Assembly: GCA_038025085.1 (NCBI GenBank)
Contig: CM076141.1
Location: 14,696,001-14,760,000 of the forward strand
Source: Tetragonia tetragonoides
Lineage: Eukaryota; Streptophyta; Magnoliopsida; Caryophyllales; Aizoaceae
Reading direction: 5' to 3'
Length of the DNA stretch: 64,000 bases
Shown here: positions 45,701 to 57,752 of the stretch, one piece after another
How positions within the stretch are numbered: position 1 is the first letter of the stretch
Layout: every line of letters begins with the position of its first letter
Notes under the pieces: model-generated
The model's database searches: none
Told to the model about the DNA's origin: nothing
Seen by the model: only the letters and a program-made list of their open reading frames with translations
Position numbers and translations under genes: made by a program

Positions 45701-48469
45701 AAGAGATAAGTGACCAGCTCCAGTCTAGGATCATGATGCAAAGTATCAGGAATTATTACCAATATGCATTGACCATAAAAGGAATTTATGGTGCCTCTTA
45801 GTAAGAAAAGACAGATAGTATCACTGAAGAAGTCACTTGAAAACAACACAAGTTATAGCTTTTCAGCAAGTTGATATGTTGACAAGAAATCCAAGGGAGA
45901 AAAAAAAAATCTAGAAGCACTTTTTCTGACATGGTATTCAGTTAATAGAGCGTTCTATACCTCCTCAATCCATCCTTTGGCTTTTCTCATTCCTTTTCTC
46001 TCTTACTGATATTTGGTTCTGTTTTAAGTTTGTATAGATTGTGATAGTTGTCAGAATTAGTCTGGCAGTTATCTGAAAAGGCATGCTTTCCTGGACTTCA
46101 ATTAATCAAAAGCACTCTACCAAAATGTGAAAACTACACCCAGTTTTGCCTCAGGAGATTACCAGCAAAACAGGAAATCAGAGGCTTATGAAACATACTA
46201 TGGCAAACATGGCATTCTGTACCATTAATAACAAAATGTGAACTTAGTGCTACCTGTTTGAGAATCCCTCTATGGTACGATGAGACTACATGACATTCAT
46301 CTGATTTGGAGCATGCGTTGACGTAATTTCGGAATTCGTTAATGGAACTCTCACTCGTACGGAAAGCTTGAACATTTGCTCCTGCGCAGTGAGCCAAACA
46401 TGAAACCTTCCCAAAGGAAATACCTTTAGCTTTAACTTTTTCCAAAGGTTCACAACAGTCTAGCATAGATTCATCAAACCATCTCCATGGTCCTACAGGA
46501 AAAAGCACATAACAAGAATTAGAAGAAAATAAAACTCTCAATGTGACAATGTAAAAAGTATTTTCTATTGTAAAACCTTAGCAAATAGCTCCTGGGGAAT
46601 TTACATTCAAACTCTTCATATGGTCCTAAAGGAGAAAATACACAACATTGGATTTGAGCTATCTTATCAGCTAGAAGAAACAATCTGCTGACTGAAAATT
46701 ATAATTTATAACCCAGCAATCCAGCAATTCATTCTGTCCTGGAAAAAAGTTTTACATAGTACTGAAGCTTACACAAAGCCAAGAACGAAATATTATAAGA
46801 ACCATATCATGTCCAACTAAGTTCTGCTAAGAGCCTAAGATGCATAATTGGTTTCCCTCATCCAAATGTTATCAGATATCAAAATGGAAGAACCGTCTAT
46901 CAAAACATTATAAACGAACTGAAGAACATGCAAAACTGCTAGATCTTCGGATACTTCGGTTTCTATTTAGGCATTTATTTCAGTGTGTTTGGGTTGGTAT
47001 TTCACTTTTCCCCGCTGAAGCATCAGTTGTTACCACATATATCTCCAATATATCTCCAATTCTATATTCTCTATTTACCTTAGCGGATGTTTTCAGTTTC
47101 TTTTAACTCTTCTTATACATCTTCAGACTTGTCTTTACTTTGAAGATCATGGTACTTAACAATCGATTGCAACAGTATCTAACAATCTAAGACCATTGTT
47201 AAACCTTCGTTCCTGTTCTTTGTTCGATGATCTGACTTCCTTTACCTTCCACTTTCGCTCTTTTTGCTGACAGCCAAACTGAAGACACAAATATGCAATC
47301 AAACTCCACCCTGATTTTTCCTCTTTTTGCTAATGGACATCTCCCCCAGATTTTTGTAAGGAATCTATCTTACGATGTCCTGAGGAGATCAAAACACCTC
47401 GTTATTTTTTTTTTCCAGCCCTTACATCTTTTACTTGAGAACTCTAACCAAATCCCAGTTCTATTAATATAATATGTACTTAAACCTATGAAGAACATCA
47501 GTAACAGCTTGATCCAGTCAAAAACAAAGAAGGTGTCATCACAATTATAGCAGTTGATGCTTTCTTAAAGTGACACGATATGCAGTTAGAAGTTAAAGCC
47601 ATACGCAAATAACAGTTCTGCACCTTTCCATGTCCTTCCTGGATCGATAGCAAACGCATTTAAGACCATAGAAAGGCTAGCCAATCCACAATAGGCAGGC
47701 TCTGACTGCGTTTGAAAGTAGGAAATCAGTTTATAGAAACCTTCCATTGTTCCATTTTGAACAGCTTCCAGGAAAAGTTCCTGCAAGACCAAAAACTACA
47801 TTAGATTAGGGATTTAGGAGGAAATTTGATATATTTTCACTTGACCACTTCTATAAAAATGCCAAACTGGTTTAGAGTTGTAGACATTGGGAAAGATAAC
47901 ACCTTTAAACAAGATAACGCCTTAGAAGCACATATCATTGCATTTTCCTATTGAGGTACAATTTTTTCCTACCATTCAAACACAGTGGTTCTTCAACAAG
48001 AGATCAAATTCTATAACTCGGCCGCTTTATTTTTGGGTGTGTCCTTGTGTGTAATGGCTAAACCATAACTCCATTTTTTCTTCAAATGACAACAACTCAT
48101 AACCCAACACCTTTTACAGAAATGATATAAATCAACACACATTATACCAGATATTAAAACACTAGAGTCTCCCAAAATAAATTGAAACAAACAAATGACA
48201 ACAAGCACCAGAAATTCCAATTCTAGCACAACTTAAACGCACAAGTTATTTAAACCAAAATCAAAATCGCTTAAACTAGCAACCAATTACTACATTTTAA
48301 TTTCCAATAAGATTGTTTGAAATAGAAATTTTCGGAAAGAGAAAGAATTGAAGATTAAACTGGATGTGGAGAACGAGTTAGGAAGCGCACTGACCTTTCC
48401 TTCAACGGAAGCGAAATCAATGGCGGGAGGTGATGGAAGGACTCACCGATAAAGCCCCGCCATAGCCAT
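42760..48469 (-). CDS. PCS: Phytochelatin synthase, copy C (type II, stop at codon 9)
   Basis: Eight exons with GT-AG borders: 48469-48395, 47780-47624, 46492-46254, 45724-45561, 44557-44506, 43865-43638, 43534-43031, 42846-42760. Exons 2-6 have exactly the lengths of copy A (157, 239, 164, 52, 228). The encoded protein would be 501 residues. Exon 1 reads MAMAGLYR then TGA (48445-48443), after which the family sequence continues in the same frame ([16 protein letters not shown]). The nonsense codon is thus the only lesion found. The next in-frame Met is in exon 2 ([15 protein letters not shown]), 18 residues before the catalytic Cys (EPAYCGLAS); starting there would remove about 37 residues. 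His is in [11 protein letters not shown] (HFSP in copy A) and Asp in ILDVARF. The C-terminus keeps CC motifs and ends [14 protein letters not shown]...LSAPPL. It may be a recent pseudogene, a truncated enzyme, or a sequencing error. Confidence 0.85.
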
Positions 48470-49743
48470 TGTTGATGCCTGCAATCTCTCTCTCTCCTAG
48501 GGTTTAGCGAGGGTTTAAGATACAGGGCCCGCGAAATTAATCGTTTCAAAAATAGGAATGGGAGATTATTGGAGTGATTATGTCATGTTGTTGTCATGAT
48601 GTGCCACCGGTTTTAGTGTTCTACACAGTTATGACTTATTGACTTGAGCTTTGACCACTTTTTCTGCTTTGGGATTTTTTTTTATTCTTACAATGTGTCA
48701 TGTAGATTTGGAAAAAAAAACAATGAAAAAGAACACAAAAACTCGATGATGGGGCCTCTGTTATGCTTGGCTATAGAGGAGGTATCACCTTGATGCGGCC
48801 TTATAGAAGACATATTGAAAAAAGAATGTTCCTTAAACGTCAAAAATTACACTAACTAGTACTTCAAGGTGATGATTAGTTGAACAATTGTGAATGGGTG
48901 TTTTGTCTTTTTCATCTTCATCGGGTGTTTTTTTTTCATTAAATTGAACTGAATCGATTATTAAATAAGTGAAAACGAAGAATTCACACATCCTTCATCT
49001 TTTATTCACTTTAATTGAATTGAATTCAGCTCAATTCGGCTTTATTTTAGTCCATCTATTGCAGTTCAGTTCATTTGACTAGGCCCTGAATAAGCAGAAT
49101 TAAATGTCTTCACGATACACTGATTTGGTGGGCGTTGTCATGTATATCCTCTTGGTGCTTGGTTACATGGTTGTTAGTTTCCTGAAGTGTGTTCTTTTTC
49201 ACTAAATTGATTTGAATATCACTAAACTAAATAGTATTATGTAAGAGAAAAAGTATGTAGTCACTAAATTAAATTTAAATTGAATTAATTATTAAATAGG
49301 TAGAAAATAACGCACTTTTTATTATGATTGAGATTTCTCGAAACGCTATTGTGTTGTGGCCTATTCTTTTTGTATATCTCAAGGAAAATACAAAGTTAAA
49401 AAATAATTGTTAATCTAATTAAGAAACATATGGTCCACAAAAGAGAAAAACATAGCACATGTACATATAAAGAAATTGACAACTTCTAAAACATGATTTT
49501 GTTGTTATGATCCTATATATGACTGAGCATTGGCGGACACAGAGCGGGGCTAGTAAGGTCCCCCACCTCGCGGCTTGATTTTTTTTTTCTTTCATTTGTC
49601 TACACTTTTTCCAAAAGAAGTCTACCGCCTCTCTCGCCTTCTTTCAAGTCTAAATTTCGCCCCTTTAAAAGGAGAATCTTTTATCCGTTAGTGTGACTAA
49701 ACATTGATTATTCTTTTATAACCCCATTTCATCCTTATATTAC
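48470..49743. other. Upstream region of PCS-C
   Basis: Probable promoter side of copy C, with AAACCCTA motifs just upstream of the start (about 48497-48510) and no TATA box recognised. The rest is AT-rich with CAATTCAATT-type short repeats; no gene seen. Confidence 0.5.
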
Positions 49744-50007
49744 GGATGTGTTTTTTTCCACTTATTAGATATTACCCAATAAGTGAAAATTAGTGGCAAG
49801 ACCTTACCCAATCAATGGAAATCAATGGCAACATCTTAGTGAATCAGTGTCAGAACATTACCTAATCAGTGAAAAACAGTGACAGGATTCACATTCCTAC
49901 TCACAGAATCACTGGTAAAACTTTACTGAATCAGTGGGAATCAGAGTGTGTTCTTTTTCACTCATTGGACCTTACTCAATCAGTGAAAACACTACAACAA
50001 AAATTGC

Positions 50008-50226
50008 CTCTCATAGCGCTTATTTTGATACATACATAGCGCTTTTGAGCGCTATCTAGACTGTCGTTATTAAAGAGGGTGTCCAAAAAAAACGCTATGT
50101 ATATACTCCCAACAATAGCGCTTTTCTGAAAAAGCGCTATGTATATCATTATATATAGCGCTTTTTTTTAAAAAACGTTATTATTGGGAGTACTTACATA
50201 GCGCTTTTTTAATAAGCGCTATTGTT
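50008..50226. repeat. Left subterminal repeats of CACTA
   Basis: Repeated ATAGCGCTTTT and its complement in both orientations, about ten copies. Confidence 0.85.
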
Positions 50227-50239
50227 GAATTGCCTTTTT

Positions 50240-53200
50240 TAAATAAAAAAAAAATTAATATATTATTTCCATGCAGCTGATGGAGCAACCTGTAGATTAA
50301 AATGAACCTTTCAAATACTTAGACTTGGAACCCCGGCAAAGTCATATAAAATTTCATTCCATTAATTTATACAAAATCACAAGTTTCATCATTGTTGCAG
50401 ATCAAAGTTTGTACAATACGGAAGGCACTATAACAATAAGCACAAAGTTATAAAAAAGAAAAACATATCTAGTACATCTAAACACGTATTTTAACCATAT
50501 CTTTGACTTCATCTATTTGATCTTGAGAGTATAAGAGGTGTAAGCAGTCAGAAAAAGTACAGCAGTCCTTCAAACATGAGTTATGTGCTTCTCTTAAATG
50601 CTTCTACATCACCTTGACATTAGCAATACTGTATAGTTTCTGCCTTGTCTAAAACGCCCCTCAATAGGCACCTGCAGATCAGAAAACAGAATTGGCACAG
50701 AAAACATAATGAACAACATAATGAAAAACATTTTGCAGAACATGGACAATCTGTTGTAACAACACCAGAAGTGCAGCAGCAATAGCAACACTACACAGTA
50801 GGGACAACTGAGGCATTTTGCAGTTGTCTTTGCCCACAAGCTGACTCATAGATCAGACCAAACGAAGCAGCTGAGTATGCAAGGAAAAATATTCTCATAA
50901 TTGCTCCAGCACATATCTCTAATTATTTCTGTTCTCAATCCTTTTCCCTAGTTTTTCAAACTAATACGATCCCCTTCACTCTTTCCCCGGATACATCATA
51001 CTCTGAAAATAACTGAACTTGAAAGATGTCAAGACATGAAGAACACTGAAGGGGTTTGATAATCACCAACACTAGAGGTTATAAAGGGAAAGATGTTTGA
51101 GTGTTTGACCCTGCTATCATATACGTAAGAGGTATATTGTGTCTACCAAACGTTGCACACATAACAATGTCATCAACACCATTTTTTTCTTGATTTATCC
51201 ATGCAAAATGTTATGTCTTACCCTCAAGATTTACCAAACAAACCTGGAGAAATTGAAGTAGACAAGACATAAGAATTATATTGTTCACCAGCCCAACAAG
51301 GAACTACTTTCCAAAACCTCGTCAGGCGATATATTTACTTTAATGGATCAAACACAGAAACACTGCAAACTCGCAAGCAATTAGGGAGCAACGTGTATCT
51401 ATACTTACTTAGATATGATGAAAAAAAATTCAATCAAATGAATTTAGTAGAGATTATAAGCAGATTAAACTATTTTTAGCTCCTATTTGATGTATGAAGC
51501 AGTTTGTACTATTGCACGACAAACCATCAGAGAGACTACTTGAAGTATCACTCCAAATAAACAAAAATGAAACCCAAGACCTGTGTTAGAAACTTGTCTT
51601 AATAACTTTATAAGCCTCCTCTGAACCAAACAAATAAACAGAGATGCAAACCAGCACATTACATGCCTCAGAGGCTACACATACATATAGAGTATCAGTG
51701 GAGAAAATTTTGACATTTGACCATCCAGTAGACCACACACTATCATATCACAGTATCATAACATCATCCACTAAAAAAATAATAACAAACAAAATTTACC
51801 TCTTATGTTAAACCATTTCATAAGAGTCTCTGTTGTTTGGAAATGGACCTGTTAAGCAATGCATCCAACACTCACCAAACAGAATGTACAAAAGGCATAC
51901 TTTATGGAACTCATAGACACGTGGGATTCTTAGTAACAAGTTAAATCACTTCAAAAGTTCTTTGGCACAGAACCAACTTGGGAAACATGTGACAGATGAA
52001 AGAGAGATTTTTTTGGCAATGATAAGAGCACATAACTATTTGAAATTTAATTGAAAACCTAAACGAAATTCCATTGGCAGTGTAAATCTCAAGAAAACTG
52101 AATTACCAAAAATTGTCTGGCTGGATGTTGAATGTTAAACAAGAATTTTTGCTGGCTAGAATAGCAGCATCAGCGATCACAGCAAGCAACAACAACATCT
52201 GGCTTTACAAAAACAGCCTCAATCTGCAGCAGAGCACAACATAAACAAGGCACACCAAATCATCAGAGTTCAGGTAGCCTCAAGACAGCAGAAGCAGAGC
52301 ACAAAACACAACAGAAATCATAGCGACCAACAGTATTTATAGCAGGAGCAGTAACAAACCAACTGAACAACATGACAAGGAGAGAGAGCACATCAACTAA
52401 TATACACCAATCCCACAAACACACGGCACAACAAACCCAGAACTTAGACTCACCCAAAATGGAATAGTAAAATATTGGAACCATAACAAGCCTGAAATTT
52501 CTTCACACAACTACCATACATGAAGGGAACTGTTTGTGTACTATACAAAAGTTTCATGAAACAATTATTATATAAAAAAAAAAAAACACCCGAATTCACA
52601 ATTCTACATATCGACATTTACAAATTGGGTTGAAGTTCATCATCAATCGCAAATTAATTGTAACTCAATAGATAAATACACATAAAACTTGCAAAAATCC
52701 AGAAGAGCAATAATGCTAAAAAAGCAACAAAATCAGCAAACTTAAGAACTTACCAAACGAAATTTGTCTAAGAACCAACAAAATCAGAAGTTCAATTAAT
52801 AGAATTTGGCGAATTAGGTTAATTTGCTCTGAGAGGTCAAATAGAACCATGAACTAGACAAAGAAGAGAACCCTAAATTCTAATTTCACGAATTCAAACC
52901 ACGAATCAAATAAACAATTGATAAGAACCGTCAACCAATAACTTAATAAATTGTGACAATAAGAAGATTAGCGCGGATCAGAGATATTACCTCAAGAAAT
53001 TTTTGGGGACAGATCGAAACCCACGCACTTTCTTCTCACAATTCGCACAAACATAATCGAATTGAAACTCCACGGCAACAATCCAGTAAACCGTAAACGC
53101 AGCAAGTGAATCGCGAACATCCCAGGAAGTTCTTCAAATTCGAACACGAGCAAACCAAAATAACCCAAAAATCACTCACGAAACCAAATTCGTCTTTTTT

Positions 53201-53681
53201 TTTTTTTTTTTTTGGGCAATTCAGCTACAAAAATCCCCCAAAACTTAGGGTTTGCGATCTAAGCTACAATAACTTCAACCCATATAATAAAATGGGAACC
53301 CAGAATTGTGGAAAGGAAATGGTGAGAGTGATGTAGAAGGATGGGAGGATGGTGAGGCGGTGGAGAACAAGACGATGGAGGAATTTTCCAGATCTTTCTT
53401 TGTACTCATTGAACTATTCTTTTGGAAGCTGAGCAGATTGCCAATCTAGGGCATGTTCTTTTCAATTTTGTCCAGTTTTTCCACAGTTATAAAATTCAGT
53501 TTTGTCCAATTTTATCCAATTAATAATATAATAATAACAATAAATAATAATAATAATAGATATTAATAATTATAATAAAAATAAAAATAATTTTTTTATT
53601 TTTTTATTATTGATTTTATTATTATTGTTGTTGGTATAATTATTAAATATTATTATTATTATTATGGTTATTAATAGTAGA

Positions 53682-53777
<96 letters not shown>

Positions 53778-53950
53778 AGTGAAAATTAAACCATTTTCAG
53801 TTTTTTCTAGTTTCTACCAGTTTTTCCAGTTTTTCTCAGTTACCAGTTAGACTTTTCAGTTTTCACCACTTTTGTCCAGTTTCTCCCAGTTACCAGTTCC
53901 AGTTTCCAGTTGAAAAGAACGAGCCCCTAGTGGTCACGCAAGGCAAAGAT
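50240..53950. other. CACTA interior, no coding region identified
   Basis: Low-copy-looking, AT-rich sequence without long open frames. On the minus strand, 53100-52800 looks like a plant 5' UTR with a donor-like CTTGAG|GTAATATC near 52995 and a T-rich intron after it, so a captured host gene 5' region is possible. The family of origin cannot be named. At 53430-53900 there are many CAGTTTTTCC-type repeats. Confidence 0.4.
53681..53775. repeat. (AAT)n(ATT)n self-complementary microsatellite
   Basis: About 17 AAT units followed at once by about 14 ATT units, forming a long inverted repeat within the CACTA interior. Confidence 0.93.
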
Positions 53951-55466
53951 GGAGGCGGTGGATAGGGAGGCGGGGGGAGGAGGAGAGAGAGAGAGGAGGA
54001 AGTGGGAACTCAAAAGTTCGAACTGATCGATGGTGTATTGGTGTGCATTCCCTCAGAAGTCAGAAATCACATACTAACTCCCTCAAGAAATAAGAAAAAA
54101 AATTTGTTACACATAACACTTTTCCATAAGCGCTATGTTAATATTTTTTCGTGTTTTATAGTGACATCTGTAATATCGCTTGTTTTAAAAACACTGTTGG
54201 GGCTAGAGATTGTTGTCTATTAAATATAACACTTTTTTCAGAAGAGTTATTAAAGTTAGTGTATAAAATCCCTACGTATTCAATCATAACAGTTGCTTCA
54301 CAAGCACTATGTTTCAAGTGTTATGAAAGGCAAATTTTGTTTTAGTGAAATAAGTGGCAAGACCTTACTTAATCAGTGAGAATCAGTGGCTAGACCTTAT
54401 TGAATCAGTGAGAATCAGTGGCAGGACCTTACTCAATCAGTGGAAATCAGTGACAGGACCCACATTCCTACTCACAGAATCAGTGGCAGAACCTTATTGA
54501 ATCAGCAGTGAGAATCAGTGAAAGAACATTATTGAATCAGTGGAAATCAGTGACAGAACCTTACTCAATCAGTGAGAATTAGTGGTAGGACCTTACTCAA
54601 CCAGTGAGAATCAGTGGAAATAAGTGAAAAAAAAAACGCACCCTCAATGGAAGGATCTTACCGAATCAGTGGCAAGACCTTACCCAATCAGTGAAAAACA
54701 ATAAAAAGACCTTATTCAATCAGTGAGAATTAGTGAAAATAAGTGAAAAAAAACGCACACTACAAACTAATTACAAGTTTAAAAGTTCCTTGACATGCAA
54801 TAGAGACGAAATATGTTTGCTTGGTCTTATCTAACATTGATCCATAACATCCATTCCACATTTATTGAACCCTCACGTCTTCAACTCAAACAAGGTATAG
54901 TAACCAAAAGCATGTAAAAAAAAAAAGTCACAAAGCCTGAGTCTCTGACCTCTAAGGCTCTAATGAAGCAACAAAATTAGACAATTTTCGTGTTTCCGAA
55001 TATTACTATTCCTTATTTCCATTTTGGTCGATTGCTTCAAACATTCACCAAACTCAGATGGCCAAGCAAGCGGGTCCCACAGACAATAACATGCAGATAT
55101 ACCCTGTTTGGTTACTGGGGAAAATGTTTGTGGAATCAAAGTCACATGCTCTATCTCTACTCACTTTTGGGCAAACGGATCTTCGCCAAACGTACCTTTA
55201 AGATATTGTGGGACCCATGGTGAGGCTGTTGCTGATGACACGTGTCGTTTCGGAGTGTTGATTCGTTAGATGTCCCTTTCTATCAAACATAAGACATTGA
55301 GACAAGCCGGCGGCGAAAAGGCTTATCGTGGTCGGGATGACGGCGTCGTTTAATTGGCCATCTGGTCTAAATGTTGAATGGATCAAGAATCAAGAATTCA
55401 AGATCAAATGTTCTAAATTTTGTTGTATTTTGTGTGATTATGAGAATGTTCTTTTCAAATCAAGAT

Positions 55467-55575
55467 GGGTTGGTGTAGTAGTTCAGCACTTTATCTCTTA
55501 AATAAGTGGTAGGGGGTTTGAATACCAACTCTTATGAATGGAACAAATTCCTTGGCCAGCCCCCTACCGCTTAAA
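55467..55575 (+). mobile_element. SINE-like element
   Basis: A-box-like TTGGTGTAGTAGTTCAGCAC and B-box-like GGGGTTTGAATACC, then AAATTCCTTGGCCAGCCCCC, close to the tail of the copy at 7731. It directly abuts the next MITE-like element. Confidence 0.5.
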
Positions 55576-55576
55576 C

Positions 55577-55909
55577 GGTGTGGTCTTTTTCACTTATTGG
55601 ACCTTACTCAATCACTGGAAATCAGTGGCAAGACCTTATTCAGTCAGTGTGAATCAGTGGCAAGACCTTATTAAATCAGTGAGAATCAGTGGCAGAACCT
55701 TATTCAATTAGTGAAAATCAGTGGCAGGACCCACATTTCTTCTCACAGGATCAGTGGTAGGACCTTACTCAATCAGTGAGAATCAGTGGAAGGACCTTAC
55801 TCAATCAGTGAAAATCAGTGGCAAGACCTTACCGAATCAGTGGGAATCAGTGGCAAGACCTTACTCAATCAGTGAGAATCAGTGGAAATAAGTGGAAAAG
55901 AACGCACCC
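55577..55909. mobile_element. Tandem-repeat MITE-like element, copy 2
   Basis: Starts GGTGTGGTCTTTTTCACTTA and ends AAGTGGAAAAGAACGCACCC (inverted partner). Inside are about nine units of ATCAGTGGCAAGACCTTACT then CAATCAGTGAGA type. No coding capacity. Confidence 0.7.
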
Positions 55910-56039
55910 TTAGTGCGCTGACAATTTAGGCGAGAGGATTAGTCATTGCGGTCGACGGTGGATACCATTGGCAAAGACCAAAAAAAAAAATGAGAATGTT
56001 CTTTCCCATTTGTAATTGGTGTAGTTTAGTTCAGTTTAA

Positions 56040-56366
56040 GGTGTGTTTTTTTCCACTTATATGATCTTACCCAATTAGTGAAAATTAATGACAAGATCTT
56101 ACTCAATCAGTGGGAATCAGTGGCAGCACCTTACTAAATCAGTGAGAATTAGTGGCAAGGCCTTACTCAATCAGTGAAAATTAGTGGCATGACTCACATT
56201 CATACTCACAGAATCAGTGACAGGACCTTTGTTGAATCAGTGAAAATCAGTGTAAGGATCTTACTGAATCAGTGGAAATCAGTGGCAAGACCTTACCCAA
56301 TCAGTGGAAGTCAGTGGGAGGACCTTAATCAACCAGCAGTGAGAATTAGTGGAAAAGAACGCACCC
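56040..56366. mobile_element. Tandem-repeat MITE-like element, copy 3
   Basis: Starts GGTGTGTTTTTTTCCACTTA and ends GTGGAAAAGAACGCACCC. Same internal units as copy 2, including a shared GACTCACATTC.TACTCACAG segment in its middle. Confidence 0.7.
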
Positions 56367-56519
56367 TTAGTGGAGTTAAATTCAAGTCGATTTGGTTAAG
56401 TGATCTACTTTTTCTCTAATATATTACTATACCGTTCAGTTCAATTCATTTCGGTTCAGTGAAGTGACATTGATTCCTCCTTATTCAATAAGGTATTCCC
56501 ACCGATTCTCACTGAACTG

Positions 56520-56785
56520 CTGTTCTTTTCAATTGGAAAAAACTAAACTAAACTGAATTGAACTGACTGAATTGAATTGCATTTTTTTAAGTAGACCTTT
56601 GACCATTTAAACCTCGTCCACACATTTTCAATATTGGATTCATTTGAAGTTATGCTTTGAGATATTTCTGAGGACATAATTATCATCATGTATTTATTTC
56701 GGAATACAAAGGTATATGAGCAATAAAGTTACACATGAATTAAAATGAACTGAATTTAAGTGAAATTAAGTTGAGCCAAACAGAA
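56520..56785. repeat. MITE family 2, copy 1
   Basis: Shares with copies 2 and 3 the stretch CAATATTGGA.TCATTTGAA, then GACATAATTATCA.CATG and TATTTCGGAAT. Ends in AATTTAAGTGAAATTAAG. Confidence 0.6.
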
Positions 56786-57471
56786 ATCGCTAAAGTCCTG
56801 TCATTGCATTGGAATTCAATCAATTCAATTATATTTTAGACTCGGGATGTCTATTTTCAAACGACTCTACCAGATTTTTGACTCGAGATTATCCATTTTA
56901 TTTCGTTAAAAATATGGGATATTACACCTTGATTTTCACTAATTAGATAAATGTTTGCCGTTGATTCCTATTAATTAGGTAAGTGGCTGCTAGCATGCTA
57001 GTGAAATTTAATAATGACAAAGAAGAAGCAAATACATTTTGTTGGACAAGACATCTTACAGTACTATTTATTACTTAAACAAATTCAATGATAAATCTCC
57101 ATTTATAGACTTACAATCAAGTAAAACTCTAATTGCAATTAAGCAACTAGTGGGAAACATGGGAACATGACACACTGACCAACTTATTTATACACTATAG
57201 TATTTAGGAATCTTGTGACCTATTAAACCATTAATTTTTGGAGCATGATTATGCAAATTAACTTAAATAGTTTTATTTTTCGAATCATAGTTTCATTTCG
57301 AGTTTCAATTGAATTCAACATGATTTCCACTCATTCGGTGAGTATCTCCCAGTGTTTTGATTTCAATTATTGAGTTCTATTAAGTGGAATAGAATATATC
57401 CTAAGATACTAAAATAAACTATCACAATAGCTTATATGAGGCGGTATCAAACAAGTATAATGTAAGACTAT

Positions 57472-57752
57472 GGCTCCGTTTGATTCACTTGGATAAAACT
57501 GATCTGAATTGAACTGAATTGATTTTTTAAACTTGATCGTTAACCATTTAAAATTTGTCCAAACATAGTCAATATTGGACTCATTTGAAAGTATGATTTG
57601 CGATCTTTCTGATGACATAATTATCACCATGAAATTATTTCGGAATAAAAAGTTATATGAGTGCTAAAATTACGCATGGACTGAACTGAATTGAACTGGA
57701 CTGAACTGAACTGAACTGAATTTAAGTAAAATTAAGATAAATCAAACAGAGC
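57472..57752. repeat. MITE family 2, copy 2
   Basis: Best-preserved copy. Left end GGCTCCGTTTGATT and right end AATCAAACAGAGC (plus strand: ATCAAACAGAGC) are inverted partners. Subterminal regions are CTGAACTGAATTGAACTG repeats. Confidence 0.65.

Larger units (their letters stand above)
49990..54347. mobile_element. CACTA (En/Spm-type) transposon, non-autonomous
   Basis: Left end CACTACAACAAAAATTGCCT; reverse complement of the right end CACTAAAACAAAATTTGCCT, so the first 20 bases match with two or three differences. A 3-bp target duplication AAA flanks it. Both subterminal zones carry many copies of AGCGCTAT/ATAGCGCT (about 50008-50225) and degenerate AACACT/AGCGCTATG forms (about 54110-54330), as expected for binding sites of CACTA accessory proteins. 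No transposase was found in the 3.7 kb interior. Confidence 0.9.
49944..54645. mobile_element. Inner tandem-repeat MITE-like element (split by CACTA)
   Basis: Starts GAGTGTGTTCTTTTTCACTC near 49944 and ends AAGTGAAAAAAAAAACGCAC then CCTC at 54645. The repeated AATCAGTG-type units run into both sides of the CACTA element, showing that the units were continuous before it inserted. Confidence 0.65.
49744..54760. mobile_element. Outer tandem-repeat MITE-like element (split by nested insertions)
   Basis: The left part (49744-49943) starts GGATGTGTTTTTTTCCACTTAT. The right part (54646-54760) ends ATAAGTGAAAAAAAACGCAC, which is its inverted partner. The interior is made of AATCAGTGGCAAGACCTTACC-type units. 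A second member of the family sits inside it. Confidence 0.65.

Noticed and set aside
48443..48450. Alternative splice donor CG|GTGAGT in PCS-C exon 1
   Set aside because: Splicing there to exon 2 would put the rest of the gene out of frame.
49987..50230. CRISPR-like repeat pattern of AGCGCTAT
   Set aside because: Short irregular repeats in both orientations next to a CACTA end; they are transposon subterminal motifs in a plant genome.
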